Of a stretch of DNA of 64,000 nucleotides, positions 21,801 through 33,660 are shown one piece after another. Source of the DNA: Aristolochia californica (lineage: Eukaryota; Streptophyta; Magnoliopsida; Piperales; Aristolochiaceae); assembly GCA_029961685.1 (NCBI GenBank), contig JARWKL010000012.1:21809227-21873226 (forward strand). Direction: 5' to 3'. The notes under the pieces were generated by a model. It was not told the origin of the DNA. It saw nothing but the letters and a program-made list of their open reading frames with translations, and searched no databases. The translations under genes and the position numbers were made by a program. How positions within the stretch are numbered: the first letter of the stretch is position 1; every line of letters begins with the position of its first letter.

Positions 21801-22651
21801 CGTCAAGAGAAAAGAGGGAAGTTTACCAAAACAGAGGACCGGAAACAGGGGAGGACCCGAGAGGAGTCTCCCACCGTCGTTCACCGGGCCACTGCCTTTC
21901 GCCGCACCATCGTCGTCCACCGCCGTCCAGCAACTGAGAACAAACCCGAGGAGAACTCGAGAGAGTCTCTGTCGGGGTGATTTCGACATTGCTATTTTCT
22001 GCTCGCCAGGCCGGGAGGGGATCCGAGAGGGGTTCTCCGGTGCCAATTCCACTTTCCGACCATCCTCCGGCGTCTATTACATATTTTCGACCATTCCCGG
22101 AGCTATTCCGACTCCGACCGAGACTCGAGAGAGCCGGTTAGAGAACGTAAGCTCTATTTCGTTCTTCGCCGGACATTACCTCCATCCGTCGGCTTCCAAC
22201 CTTCGTCGCCGGCGTCGTCTCTACCTCCGACCACTCACTCTTGCCAACCCGAAGCCATTAACTTCGGGAAATTGCAGCACCCGTGAGAACGAGTTGCTGC
22301 CCAAGCGAGAGGAAGAAGAAGGGGAGTAATTCATCATTTTTGAATTTAATTTTTTTATATAGTTTGAACTTAGGTTTTGAATGTTTATTGAATCTGATTT
22401 GATAATTAATGTTTATTGAATATTTATTTTCTGGATATTTGAGTAAATTAGTTAATTAGGGTAGGATTATAATTGAGGTTGGATTTTGGTATTTTAATCC
22501 GATTTCTATCTTTTACTCTATGCGCCCGAGAGGGGCTAGACACAAGGATTGAGAAATCGGATCCGTGGTTACGTGGCGCTCGAGAGAGGCACGAATCACC
22601 GTAAAATCCAGAGTCGACGTTTCCTATTGTGCAAGTAGTTAACCAGATGAT
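21411..22651 (+). repeat. 3' LTR of Athila-like element, 3'-truncated
   Basis: Matches the 5' LTR from TGATAGATGCC to AGTTAACCAGATGAT, then stops; about 145 bp of the LTR end are missing. It contains a G35 run (21766-21800) where the 5' LTR has G14, and a segment (GGGAAGTTTACCAAAACAGA) absent from the 5' LTR. From 22651 on the sequence belongs to the inverted arm of IR1. Confidence 0.85.
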
Positions 22652-22763
22652 ACATTTGTGAGATACGTTCCCCCTGCACTTACGCTACGCACTAACAGCG
22701 TTTGGCATATTTTACCCAGCGTAAGTGAAATACATTTCACTTACGCTGTGCACTAATAGGGCC
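22651..22763 (-). mobile_element. End fragment of the 6924-type DNA transposon
   Basis: Reverse complement of 6924-7033: TIR GGCCCTATTAGTGC ending at 22763, the 12-bp hairpin and the second TTAGTGCG iteration. It is cut at 22651 where the Athila-like LTR ends, so both elements are broken at the same junction. Confidence 0.7.
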
Positions 22764-25198
22764 ATAGATTCCTTCGAGGTTTAAATTTATTTTTTAACTT
22801 TCCTCTCAAATTCACACGTTATATAGAGGTGTTCACCTTCATTAAGAATCCAATTCCATATAAACACCCATCAACCCATGGGCAAACTTTATGTAAATTA
22901 AGTTTCATCAAATTCTTCTGAAATATAAGTATACGAATTAATTTTAAAATACTAATTTGTAATACTTGTAGAAAAATTAAACTGTCTACTATGTGAAGTT
23001 AATCAATAATTCTTTACAATTATTATTTTTGCCTCATAAAAGAAATTTTCCATTAGGATGAAACCTTCAACCTCCCATGTGAAGTTAATCAATAACTCTT
23101 TACAATTATTATTTTTGCTTAATAAAAGAAATTTTCCATTAGGATGAAACCTTCAACCTCCCAAAAATATGTTTTTTCCAAAAAAAACTTATATGTATGA
23201 ATATCAAACTATGTTGTCTTGTTTCACCCTTATACCTCGTGTAGATGTTGAAATTGAGGCTCAAGATTGCTCTAAGTACTTGAATATTGATCATAATAAA
23301 CTCAGCCACATCATATTGGCCTATGAGTTAGCTTTTTTGTAGAAAAGAAAGGAACTTTAGAAATTTTTGAAAACAGAGTCAAGCCCTCAATAAGAGTAAG
23401 TCCGTGAGGTAAAAGTAGTCTAATCCTAATCCTAAAAAGAAGAAAGAAGTCAAGTCCAATCATAGGAGTTGAGCCGAAAATGCAAGCATTAAAGAAAAAA
23501 AGGAGTCAAACCCCAGTTACAAAAAAGTATAGATAGCTCAATTTACCATTTCTATTATTTTAATTTTTATTATGTAAAATTTTAAGTTGGTAATTAATAA
23601 AACATATTTTTAATAAGGTAATTGTGTAAATAAAAACTCTTCAATGGGAGTTCATATTTGTTTGGACGTACCACATTTACCTCACAAGAAAACCATGTTG
23701 TATTTCGTGATCACATACTCATAATTGGCAACCATTATGCCATTCTTGAAAATCAGCTTTCCTAGTTTATCCCCTTCCAAGTGAAGTAAATATTTGAAGC
23801 TTTAGGCGAATATAAACTATATGTTCTATTTAGTTTTGTGAAAAACTAAACTAGCCATTTGAGGGAAGTGTTGACTAACAAAAGAAAATGAAATTTGGAC
23901 ATCATTAATGAAATGTTCCTATTTATTTTAATTTCAAAAGTAGATAAAGAAGTTAATAAATATTAGGTTGAATTTCCACCACAATATTCAAGAGTTGAAA
24001 CATTAAATGACCTAGTTTAGTACTGAGATGGTATTACAAAGCTAGATTAGATGTTATAAAATCATTTGGATATGCTTGCCTGTAGAAATTTGAATGTGGG
24101 TCACAAGAGAAAACCTCCAATGTGGTTCTCTTGATTGGATGTGGATTTGCAACCTGGTCATACATATAATAGTGCAATGCATAAAGTATATGACTCACAA
24201 CGTAGAAGTAAAGTTTTTTATGGCGAGTGTAATGGGTGTGAAATTGGATATATTCATGTCAAAGTGTAATGCTTGCGAAGTTGGATGCACTCCTTCATAT
24301 CAACCAAGCAAGCAAGTGGTCGGGTATCACATATTACACACTAGTTCCCTTCTTTCTCTTGTTGGTTTTGATTTCAGATTTGAATATCCGAAACTATTCC
24401 AACTCTAAATCTTGATTTATTCACTTCGAAAATAGGTTATAATGATTGGATGTGAAGTATAAGTCAATTATTGATTCAAATATTGGAAAAGAAGGAATGA
24501 AAAAAATGCTCAACCCATCAATTTAAGGAAAATATTAGACAAAAACATTTTAGAAATGTTTATGGAACTTACTTTGGTTCCATGAGGAAAAAAAATTATA
24601 AATGAAGAGTAAGAAGAGATATGAAAAAGTGACAAAAACATTTTAGATATGTTTATACTTACTCACGAGTCATGTACATTTACATATTACATGTCAAGAT
24701 ACATAATAACACATTGTGGAAAAGCTAAGATGAATCTTGATTCATCCTAGGAGTGTCATAATTTCATTTTAGATGCTTCCTGATTGAGATGAGTAAGAGT
24801 TCTATCATGGATAAATCCAATAATGGACAAATTAAGCAAGTTGAGCAAGATAATGTCTTATTTAGGTTCTTAGATAGAAGCAAAAGCTAGATTAATATCA
24901 AATATGCAATTTCCTTCTAAAATACTAGTTGACGAGTTTCTTCAAAACAAAAACTCTAGATTCATTAATTAGACAATCACTAGATGTTAATAAGTATGAG
25001 GATAAAATTGACATTATCTCCTTTTACACTTAACATTGCAACATTTCACTTTAACAAGCTTTATTAAACATCTAAATGTCACCATTCATGAGATGCAAGA
25101 AAGATATGGGTATACAATTTTATTGCCCTTCAAAAATCTAGTACATCACTTTATTTCAAGACAACTAGACTTCAATTGTACCCTTTTTCTCAGTATGA
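22764..25198. repeat. Subfamily A block, inverted copy, downstream part
   Basis: Reverse complement of 4467-6920, including the 86-bp tandem (about 22990-23165). The frame at 24094-24408 (+, 104 aa) parallels the minus-strand frame at 5265-5546; not recognised. Poly(A)-like AATAAA (reverse) lies near 25128-25155 for the gene at 25199. Confidence 0.55.
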
Positions 25199-25738
25199 CT
25201 ATTTGGCCTTAGCCTTGGAAGTTCCACTCTCTTTTTCCATGGCCGGCAGAGCCACCTCTCCTTCATATCCCTTAAGATAGTTAATCATCTTCTCCGCAGC
25301 TTTTGTCTTCACATCAATCCTCTTGTTGATATCATGAAGATCTGCAATGGTTAAGTCTGCAATGTTTCTTCCTCCTAGGTATTGGTACATGAGGTGATCA
25401 ATTTCAACCTCCTTAGTTTTCTTCTCTAACCTCTCCAATTGTTGCTCAAGCTTCTCATTGGATTGCCTATACAATCCTTCTTGATCTAACATTTTCTTGC
25501 AACGATTACTCTGTGGAAGGGTTTCAAATTTGAGGACTGTGTCCACTGGATCTGGGATAGAGGACCATACTTCTGGTTCTCCCTCGTAAGGGTTGTCAAG
25601 CACCACACTTACCTCCACCCCGCAAAGGGTGCTTAGTTCACTCAACTTCTTGATCAAGCTTCTCTTCCTCTTCATGAAAGTAGCCTTCCTTATCACATCA
25701 TTAGCAATCCAAGCCAGAGTGACCTTCTTACGAGCCAT
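25199..25738 (-). CDS. M-gamma type I MADS-box protein (AGL80-like), subfamily A copy 3
   Basis: Intact 179-aa frame on the minus strand, start at the family motif MARKKVTLAW. Layout as in the copy at 3927: MADS domain at 1-58, PEVWSS, MLDQEGLYRQ, a charged coiled-coil-like stretch and MYQYLGG, with basic tail SKAKAK. Arg-3 is retained here, unlike in the 3927 copy; Lys-25, Leu-32 and Thr-173 are the other differences. The in-frame upstream extension from 25843 is open. It sits in the mirror arm of IR1, so it and the 3927 gene are products of one inverted duplication. Expected role: nuclear transcription factor in the central cell or endosperm (inferred from AGL80). Confidence 0.9.
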   Translation of the reverse strand: MARKKVTLAWIANDVIRKATFMKRKRSLIKKLSELSTLCGVEVSVVLDNPYEGEPEVWSSIPDPVDTVLKFETLPQSNRCKKMLDQEGLYRQSNEKLEQQLERLEKKTKEVEIDHLMYQYLGGRNIADLTIADLHDINKRIDVKTKAAEKMINYLKGYEGEVALPAMEKESGTSKAKAK

Positions 25739-26492
25739 GGAAGGTGATGACAAGAAGAGAGTAGGATGAATAGGAGAGCAAGATGTCTTGAACATCCATT
25801 GTTTTTGAATATATAGAAGTAACCAACTCATGGCAATGTACATTTAGTTGTCAAAATAGCAAAGCAAATTTATTGTGTGATGATGAATTTGCCATTTTTA
25901 AGTAGGAAATCACTTTAGTTGACAAATATTTGCTGGTACTAATTAACATGAAGCTACGTTATAGCCGTTATCTCATTTTGACAGGTGATCTTAGTCTTTA
26001 TTTGAGTAGTCATTTAGGAAGGTAGAAATGTAAGCAAGGAGTGGACGCTCTGACATATTTCTGGAGTCCCGCTTCTATAGGGGAAGTGAGCCCCACCTCA
26101 TTAATGGGGTCCATTTCTCCCTTTTACAAGTGTTGAGGCTCAAGATTGCCTGGATTTTGATGATAGCAAATTGAAACACTTAACATTGGCCTACGAGTGA
26201 TTTTTTTTGGAAAATAAAGAAACTTCAAACATTTTTGAAAAAGGAATTGACTCCATATATTGGAATCAAGCTTTCCAACATGAAGAAAGAGAAAAAAGAG
26301 TCAAACTTCAGCTATAAAGAGTTTTAAAATAAAAAAGGAAGTTGACCCATCAATAGGAGTTGAAACCATTAGGCAAAAAGGAGTCGTATCCCTGAAGTAA
26401 AAGAGTTGAAAACAATTTTCAATCTTGGTGTTCAATCTTTATTGGTTAAAAAAATTCTTCGTAGATGCCAATTCTTCATCTTATATTTTTTA
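25739..26492. other. Upstream region of MADS gene A3
   Basis: Mirror of 3173-3926; presumed promoter and leader of the minus-strand gene. No other gene seen. Confidence 0.4.
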
Positions 26493-26787
26493 GGAATTAG
26501 ACGTCCTAATTCCAAACTAATGAGAAAAATAATAATAAATGTGGAATAAAGGAAAAGGCAAGAACGGAAATACAGAACAAAATTTATACAGGTTCTCCTC
26601 AAGGTGAGACTACATCCTGTCTTTCATTGTTGCAGTAACTACCTATAAAAATGAGTGACAGAAGACAGGACGAAGTCTCACCTTGAGGCGAACCTGTATA
26701 AATCTTGTTGTGTATTTCCATACTTGCCATTTCCTTTCTTTAGCATTTATTATTATTGCTCCTGTTTGTTTGGAATTAGGGTGTCTA
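26493..26787. repeat. Fold-back repeat, IR1 copy
   Basis: Reverse complement of the hairpin at 2881-3172, with the same arms and loop. The frame at 26655-26867 crosses it and is not a gene. Confidence 0.7.
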
Positions 26788-28073
26788 CTTCCATAGGGGA
26801 AGTGGCGACAATGCAACAGTCATACTTCCAAAAAAACAAGGAGGAAATCATCATATCAATAGATTAATCAGAGTGGCCAGTCTTGAGACAAACAAAGGGA
26901 TGAAACAACTAATAAGACTAAATTTTTATCATGCCTTTTGAAATTATTTTAAAGGAAGTAACATTGAGTGGGAGCAAAAGGCTTACCACAATTGACCCCT
27001 AAAAAGTAAGTTTTGGTGGAAGCTCAAGAACGCACATGGGCAATAAATGGAGGTGAATGAGAGAACTTGTCTAGCCTAAGAGCTAACGACAAAAGTTAAA
27101 TAAAAAAACTCCGTATATTTTTTTCTTTTAGAAATAGACCCTTCTCTCTTATTGCTCTTTTGGGACAACCTTAGATCCTAATTTACGGTTTCATGTGGGA
27201 AACAAGTTAATTTTGTCCAGAAAAAAAGTTTTTTCAAGAGGAAATTCAAAGGAATTTTTGTTCATATATGAGTGAATTTCAGGCATAGAAACTAAAAGTA
27301 ATAGATGGAGAAAAAAAATAAAGATAAAGTTTGACAAGTATGGTTGCTATATGGTACATGTAATTTTGATAGAGAAGAAAGGACTCAGATGTGCATGCTT
27401 GTAAATTGATGAGACATGCAATTAAAAAAACATAAATTTGGAGCTTAGAATTTTTATACTAAAGGAGAAACTACTATAATTAAAACATAAAAGGAATATC
27501 TTTGAGGAAGGAGCCTTCTAACATTTATATCTCTCTCTCTGAAGACATCAAATTGAGAAATGATTTGTTGGGTTAGAAACTAGACTCGTAGAGATTTAAA
27601 ATCCAGATAAATTATCTTTCTTGATAATATAAATAGAGATTTAATTTCCATATAAATTCTCATTCTTGATAGCATAAATAGAGATTATATTCTTCATATA
27701 AATGCTCATTCTTGATAGTGTAAAATGCCTTGAACAATTAAGCAATTTGTTGTTGCTTGAACCCTAAACCCTAAACCTTTCCTGCTATCTAACCTTGGTT
27801 GATTCAAATGTTATTTTATTTTTGTAAAGAACTTTGATGGATAAAATTCCTTTCACATTGGAAAATAGACTCAAAGTTTGTTTTGTCAATAGATAATTTG
27901 TAGTATACAAAGTGTACTATGGAGATGTGAATGACAAGGAAAAAAATAATACTGGGACAAGAAAAAATTAATTAGAAAGGAAATGAATAACACAAACCTA
28001 AACTAATAGAGATGATAAATAAGAAAAAGATAACATAATCTCTATGGGTAGACTGAGTCACTCATAGAATCTA
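26788..28073 (-). mobile_element. LTR-element leader remnant, IR1 copy, with flank
   Basis: Mirror of 1590-2880. It contains the telomere-like box (two AAACCCT units, about 27758-27776) and the leader downstream of the primer-binding site. No coding content. Confidence 0.5.
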
Positions 28074-28084
28074 CTCTGATACCA
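28074..28084 (-). promoter_or_regulatory. Primer-binding site (initiator Met-tRNA type)
   Basis: Reverse complement reads TGGTATCAGAG, a perfect match to the complement of the plant initiator Met-tRNA 3' end. Its mirror at 1580-1590 has one changed base. Confidence 0.6.
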
Positions 28085-29658
28085 AGTTGAATTCATGGAA
28101 AAGAGAAATAATGTATTGACTTGTTTAATTTGATTACATTCGGCCTCTAATTATAATAAAGGAATGACGGAGAATCATAATGAAACTAAATTACCTAAGT
28201 ACCAGTTGCACACATACTAGAATTCCTAATTATAATCAAAGTAAACAAATATTTAAAGGTAAATACTAGAATAATTATAAACAACTCTTAAAAAGTAGAA
28301 TTATAAAAATACTAAACTTATTAAAATATACCCTTGTATTATCAGTATCATAATAAATAATTATAATATTATAAGACATATTTTAGAGGTAATTTATTAA
28401 AATACCTATTTATACCTTAAATCTTATAATATATTACCAAATCAATCTAAAAGATTAAACTATGGGTCTACCAATTTGAAGAATTATGGGTCCTATTTCA
28501 CACGTGTAGGTCCATATTAGCTTGATTTATAACTGGGCTCATCTAAGAGGTATGGGTCCATGTTAAAGTGATTTTTTTTTATATTATTCATTTATATAAA
28601 TTATGTATAAATAAAATGAAATCCCATGTCAAATAAACACTTAATTTCTCCTATTTCTAAAAAAAAAGATCTCTCTTGGATAAGCTTTATTTTGTAATTT
28701 CATTAAAGAAGTGGTTTTATAGGTCTCGGAAGGAGATTTTGGATTTTTTTTTATTTTCTACTCTATGAGGTGTGTTTATTTTATGAGCAAGAAAATTGTT
28801 GTTCAATATGAGTTTGACAATTCATTGCTGAAATTGGAGGAATTTATGAATTACCATTCCTTGTGAGTTGACTCGTTACCTTATATTTTCTTATGAAAAT
28901 GCCCTTTACTCTAATTACTCTCCTCAACTCCCTCTTTAGTTAGTTGATGATTGCTCCTATTGACTTCAAACATTAAAGATAAGCAGTCGTTAAGCCCTTT
29001 CGGGTCCCTCAACTTTCAATATTGCACTAATTACCATAAAGATGAAAAAATTTGCACTTTCTTTATGGTCTATTAAGTTGACTATTGTACATTATTATGC
29101 GTTATTACAAAGTCTTGGACTCCTATACAATATCATGCAGTCGTGTGCTCAACATTTCACTACATCAATAATAGTGAAAGTTTGGGTAGAGCACTTATGG
29201 CCTGGTATATGACTACACATATTCTGTAAGATTATGAACCATATACTAACAAGGTATAATATAACTATAAGATATTGGGCATTTATAGAGCACACAAATT
29301 AATGTGCAAGTAGTTGTACTGGGCTTTCACTTTAGGATGTTGATCACTTTAATCAAACTTGCCTTAACCTTAGGAATTTACCTTACTCTTACAAGAGATA
29401 TAAGAGTGTAACAAGACAACATAATGATATTCAAGCATCCAAGTTTTTATTTTTTATTTTTATTGGAGTTAGAAATTTACATAAAATGTTATAGATTATG
29501 AACCATTATATATTCCTATACAATATTGGGCATGTATAGAGCACACAATTCAATGAACAAGTAATTGTATTAGAACTTCATTTTAGGATGTAGATCACTT
29601 TCCAATAATCTAATTTAAACCTTTGGAGTTTATTATAACTTTCGATAAAGATAAACCT
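28085..29658. repeat. AT-rich repeats, no gene
   Basis: 28085-28990 mirrors 637-1579. Part of 28990-29135 resembles 38390-38480 (reverse). From about 29140 the sequence runs parallel to 56460-56990 (shared AAAGTTTGGGTAGAGCACTTATGGC) until the LTR at 29659. No coding frame supported. Confidence 0.5.
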
Positions 29659-30068
29659 TGTTAGAAGATAAGCTCAAGCCCACACGACAAAGGAAGGCCC
29701 ACAAGATGGGCCCAAACCCATATGAAGTAGGACCCGCAATGATTACCAAGAGCTGGTATCCTTATCACATTAATTGGAAGATCAAGAAGGACTCACAAAA
29801 GTATCTTTATCTTAGGGTCACGACTAAGAAGAGTTTTAGTTTAAGCTATATTTATCTTTTATCAATATTGAGTTACCTAATTATGTTAGGACTTACCTTA
29901 AGTGTTAGAGTTTGGGTGTAATTGGGACAAGGGGAGTTTTATTGTAATTGGACCCTACTACTTTCCTCTTTTATAAATAGGTTCAGGTACTTTGATTACA
30001 ACAAGTTATTGATGTCAATGAAGTATTTCACTTTCCATAAATTCAACATGGTTTTAGAGCAGGTTCTA

Positions 30069-30130
30069 TGAGTTGACTTGGTCAACTCACGGAAGTAATG
30101 TGATCCTTTTCTCCAAACCCTAAACCCTAG
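30069..30130 (+). promoter_or_regulatory. Post-primer-site palindrome and telobox
   Basis: GAGTTGAC, loop TTG, GTCAACTC (30070-30088) lies about 20 bases after the primer-binding site, followed by AAACCCTAAACCCTAG at 30115-30130. The same pair occurs at 32450-32510 and, on the minus strand, at 55877-55935. Confidence 0.6.
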
Positions 30131-31589
30131 GTCTAGGTTCGTAGTTTTTTTTTTTCAGTCCTACACCCGTAGATTTCGTTGAGATTTTCACCTCTATACA
30201 TAGTTTTTAATATTTCAAGTTATATATTAACAGAAATATATTTGAGTCTACTTTCCAATGAAGAATGATTTTTTCCAATCGGAGTTATCTACAGAGAGAT
30301 ATCTATATTTGAATGAGCGAAGGTCAGATTGCGAAAAGGTTTGAACAACAACAACAATCTTCAGATTCAGAAGTATTTTTTGCTATAAATAACTAGACTT
30401 TATATGGATAAATATATATCAAATGAAATATATGTAAGTCTATTATTTTAAATATTCAACCAATTTTTTATCTGAGATATGTACAAAGAGAAATCTATAT
30501 TTGAAGCAGCAAAGGTCAGATTGAAAAAGAGGTTCGTGTGGTAGCAGAAAGCCTCAACTTCCTAGGTATTTTAAGCTATCAAGAAAAATACTTTATATGA
30601 ATAATTATATAACAAGAGAAAGGTATGTAAGTCTATTTTCTGTCCTATTTAACCAATTCTTGGTATGATTTTTTTATTAGGAGATATTGATCTTGGAAGA
30701 TTCAATGGTCGTTCTGGAAAGACAGGAGAAACAGAACTTAGTTCGGCCAGATGACAGAGACCGAAACCTACCAGTTTATTTATCCTTTGATAATTATATT
30801 TTATGAAGAGATGTTACACTTGGATTAAATTTATTTAAGTTTATTTTCAGAGGAAGAAAATTCATGTCAATCTGATCTATAATTAAAGATATATTCAAAT
30901 TGGAAAAATCAAAGGTCATGTTGGTATTCTGTTGTATTGAAAAATCCGAATTTATGTGCAATGTTTTGAGTATATTTTTAAGTTGATATATCAGAAAAAT
31001 ATCTCACTTCTCCCTAGTTTGAAGGCTTATTTATACATCTCTATTATTTGGGATTATTGCTACATCTATGATATTTGGTTCAAGCAGTGAACATTGCCAT
31101 TACCTCCCAACTTGAAGGGGAGAAGTAGAAGAAGTACAAGAAAGAGGTATTTTATTCCATATGTTGTGAATGAGTTTATGTGACCAAAATATTCAAGAAT
31201 GGGGGAGCACAAAAGATGAAGCATGTGCATCAAAGAAGAAATTTTTATATCGGATTATTTCATGGGTTCTTTGACAAAGTTTACTGTTCGTATTATATGT
31301 GTTGGAAGATGGTCGTGTAATATTCAGTTGCAGCTATTATGTCTCTTTGGGGACATTATTATTGAATAAGAGGTGGCCTCATGTCATTATTTATTTTACC
31401 CCGTCAAAAAGATCAAAATTGTTTGTGGTTGGGAGTCCACGACAGAGGAACTTCATCCCTGTCAAAAAGATGAAAATTATTTGTGGTTGGAAGTCCATGA
31501 TGGAGGAACTTCATCCCTGTCAAAAAGATGAAAATTATTTGTGGTTGAAAGTCCATGACGGAGGAATTTATGATTACATCTATGTTATT

Positions 31590-31590
<1 letters not shown>

Positions 31591-31634
<44 letters not shown>
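31591..31634. repeat. Poly-C run (44)
   Basis: Uninterrupted C44 in the internal region of the compound LTR element, replacing a short C-rich stretch in the relative near 54600-54640. Proline- or glycine-rich frames across it are artefacts. Confidence 0.9.
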
Positions 31635-33660
31635 TGTAATAGCTTTTATGTCTCCTACCACTTGAGAGTCATTGTCCTGTGGAAGGACATGGTGGTGGAC
31701 ACTTTAGACCAATGCCGATAGACACACTACCGATAGCAATGGAGTGTGACCTACATCCAGTAATAAGATTGGAGTATGAAGCAATGGCATACGGCTAGGA
31801 GTGATTTTTACTCTTACTTATAATGCCACAGGGCCTCATGGAAGGAGGCAACAGCGTGAGGGGAAGTATTGGAAGATGAAGGCATATTGGAAGATGTGTC
31901 ATTTTATATAAAAATATTTTATACATCATTTGCAGCAAGTTGGGAGTTCTTGTCGTTCTCTCACCCCCAGCTTGAGGGGGAGTGTTGGAAGATAATCTCA
32001 AACCCACAAGACCAAGGAAGGCCCACATATCTAAGATTATTATAAGATGGGCCACATGACCAAGGAAAGCCCACAAGATGGGCCCAAACCCATAAGAAGT
32101 AGGACCCACAATGATTACCAAGAGTTGGTATCCTTATCACATCAATTGGAAGATCAAGAAGGACTCACAAAAGTATCTTTATCTGAGGGTCACGACCAAG
32201 AAGAGTTTTAGTTTAAGTTATATTTGTCTTTTATCAATATTGAGTTACCTAATTATGTTAGGACTTACCTTAAGTGTTAGAGTTTGGGTGTAACTAGGAC
32301 AAATGTAGTTTTATTGTAATTGGACTCTACTACCTTCCTCTATTATAAATAGAGGTTCATGTACTCTGATTACAATAAGTTATTGATGTCAATGAAGTAT
32401 TTTATTTTTTCATAAAATCAACATGGTATCAGAGCAGGTTCTGTTTCTGTGAGTTGATTTGGTCAACTCACGGAGATAATGTGATCCTTTTCTCTAAACC
32501 CTAAACCCTAGGTCTAGGTTTGTAGTTATTTTTTTTAGTCCGTACACATGTAGATTTTGTTGCAATTTTCACCTCTATACGTAGTTTTTCATATTTCAAG
32601 TTATATATTAACAGAAATATATTTGAGTCTACTTTCCAATGAAGAATGATTTGTTCCAATCGGAGTAATCTACAGAGAGATATCTATATTTGAATGAGCA
32701 AATGTCAGATTAAGAAAAGGTTCAAGCAGCAACAACAATCTTCAGATTCCGAGGTATTTTTTTTCTATAAATAACTAGACTTTATATGGATAAATATATA
32801 TCAAAAGAAATATATGTAAGTCTATTCTTTTACCTATTCAACCAATTTTTTATATGAGTTATGTACAAAAAGAAATCGATATTTGAAGCAGCAAAGCTCA
32901 GATTAAAAAAGAGGTTCGAGCGGCAGCCGAAAGCCTCAACATCTGAAATATTTTAAGCTATCAAGAAAGAGACTTTATATGGATAATTATATATCAAGAG
33001 AAAGGTATGTAAGTCTATTTTTTGACCTATTTAACCAATTCTTGGTATGATTTTTTTATAAGGAGATATTGATCTTGGAAGATTCAATGGGCTTTCTAGA
33101 AAAATAGGAGAAACAGAACTTAGTTCGGCCAGATGACAGAGACCGAAACGTATCAGATTATTTATATTCTGATAATTATATTTTATGAAGATATATTATA
33201 CTTGGATGAAATTTATTTAAGTTTATTTTTAGACGAAGAAAATTTCATGTCAATCTGATCTATAATTAAAGATATATTCGAATTGGAAGAATCAAAGGTC
33301 ATGTTGGTATTTTGTTGTATTGAAAAATCCAAATTTATGTACAGCGTTTTGGGTCACTTTTTAAGTTGATATATCAAGAAAATATCTCACTTCTCCCTGG
33401 TTTGAAGGCTTATTTATACATCTCTGTTATTTGGGATTATTGCTACATCTATGATATTTGGTTCAAGCAGGGATCACCGCCATTACCTCCCAACTTGAGG
33501 GGGAGAAGTAGAAGAAGTACAAGAAAGAGGTATTTTATTCCATATGTTGTGGATGAGTTTATGTGACCAAAATATTCAAGAATAGGGGAGCACAAAAGAT
33601 GAAGTTTGTGCATCAAAGAAGAAATTTTTATATCGAATTATTTCATGGGTTTTTTGACAA

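Larger units (their letters stand above)
16362..22651 (+). mobile_element. Defective Athila-like Ty3/Gypsy retrotransposon
   Basis: LTR, tRNA-Asp-type primer-binding site, 3' half of pol, long 3' spacer, purine tract and a second truncated LTR, all on the plus strand. Gag, protease and RT are missing. It inserted after GGATGCT in the subfamily B flank; the uninterrupted site is at 46365 in the inverted copy. The expected 5-bp duplication on the right (ATGCT) cannot be checked, because the right LTR is cut at 22651 and fused to another repeat. The Athila-side placement rests on the tRNA-Asp primer, the lack of a chromodomain and the integrase style; I hold it moderately. Confidence 0.85.
29659..33660 (+). 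mobile_element. Compound non-autonomous LTR element (LTR-internal-LTR-internal)
   Basis: LTR 29659-30048, internal 30049-31982, LTR 31983-32424, then a second partial internal 32425-33660 resembling 30049-31265. The third LTR is missing. LTRs begin TGTTAGAAG or TGTTGGAAG and end in AAATTCAACA or AAATCAACA. The first primer site is mutated (TGGTTTTAGAGC), the second intact (TGGTATCAGAGC, 32425-32436). Both leaders carry a short palindrome and a telomere-like box. CCCCCAGCTTGAGGGGGAG precedes the second LTR as purine tract. No gag or pol frame, so movement would need a partner. A C44 run lies at 31591-31634. Confidence 0.75.

Noticed and set aside
31299..31721. Proline-rich protein (140 aa) and its glycine-rich reverse frame
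   Set aside because: The runs come from the C44 homopolymer; the rest is non-coding LTR-element interior.
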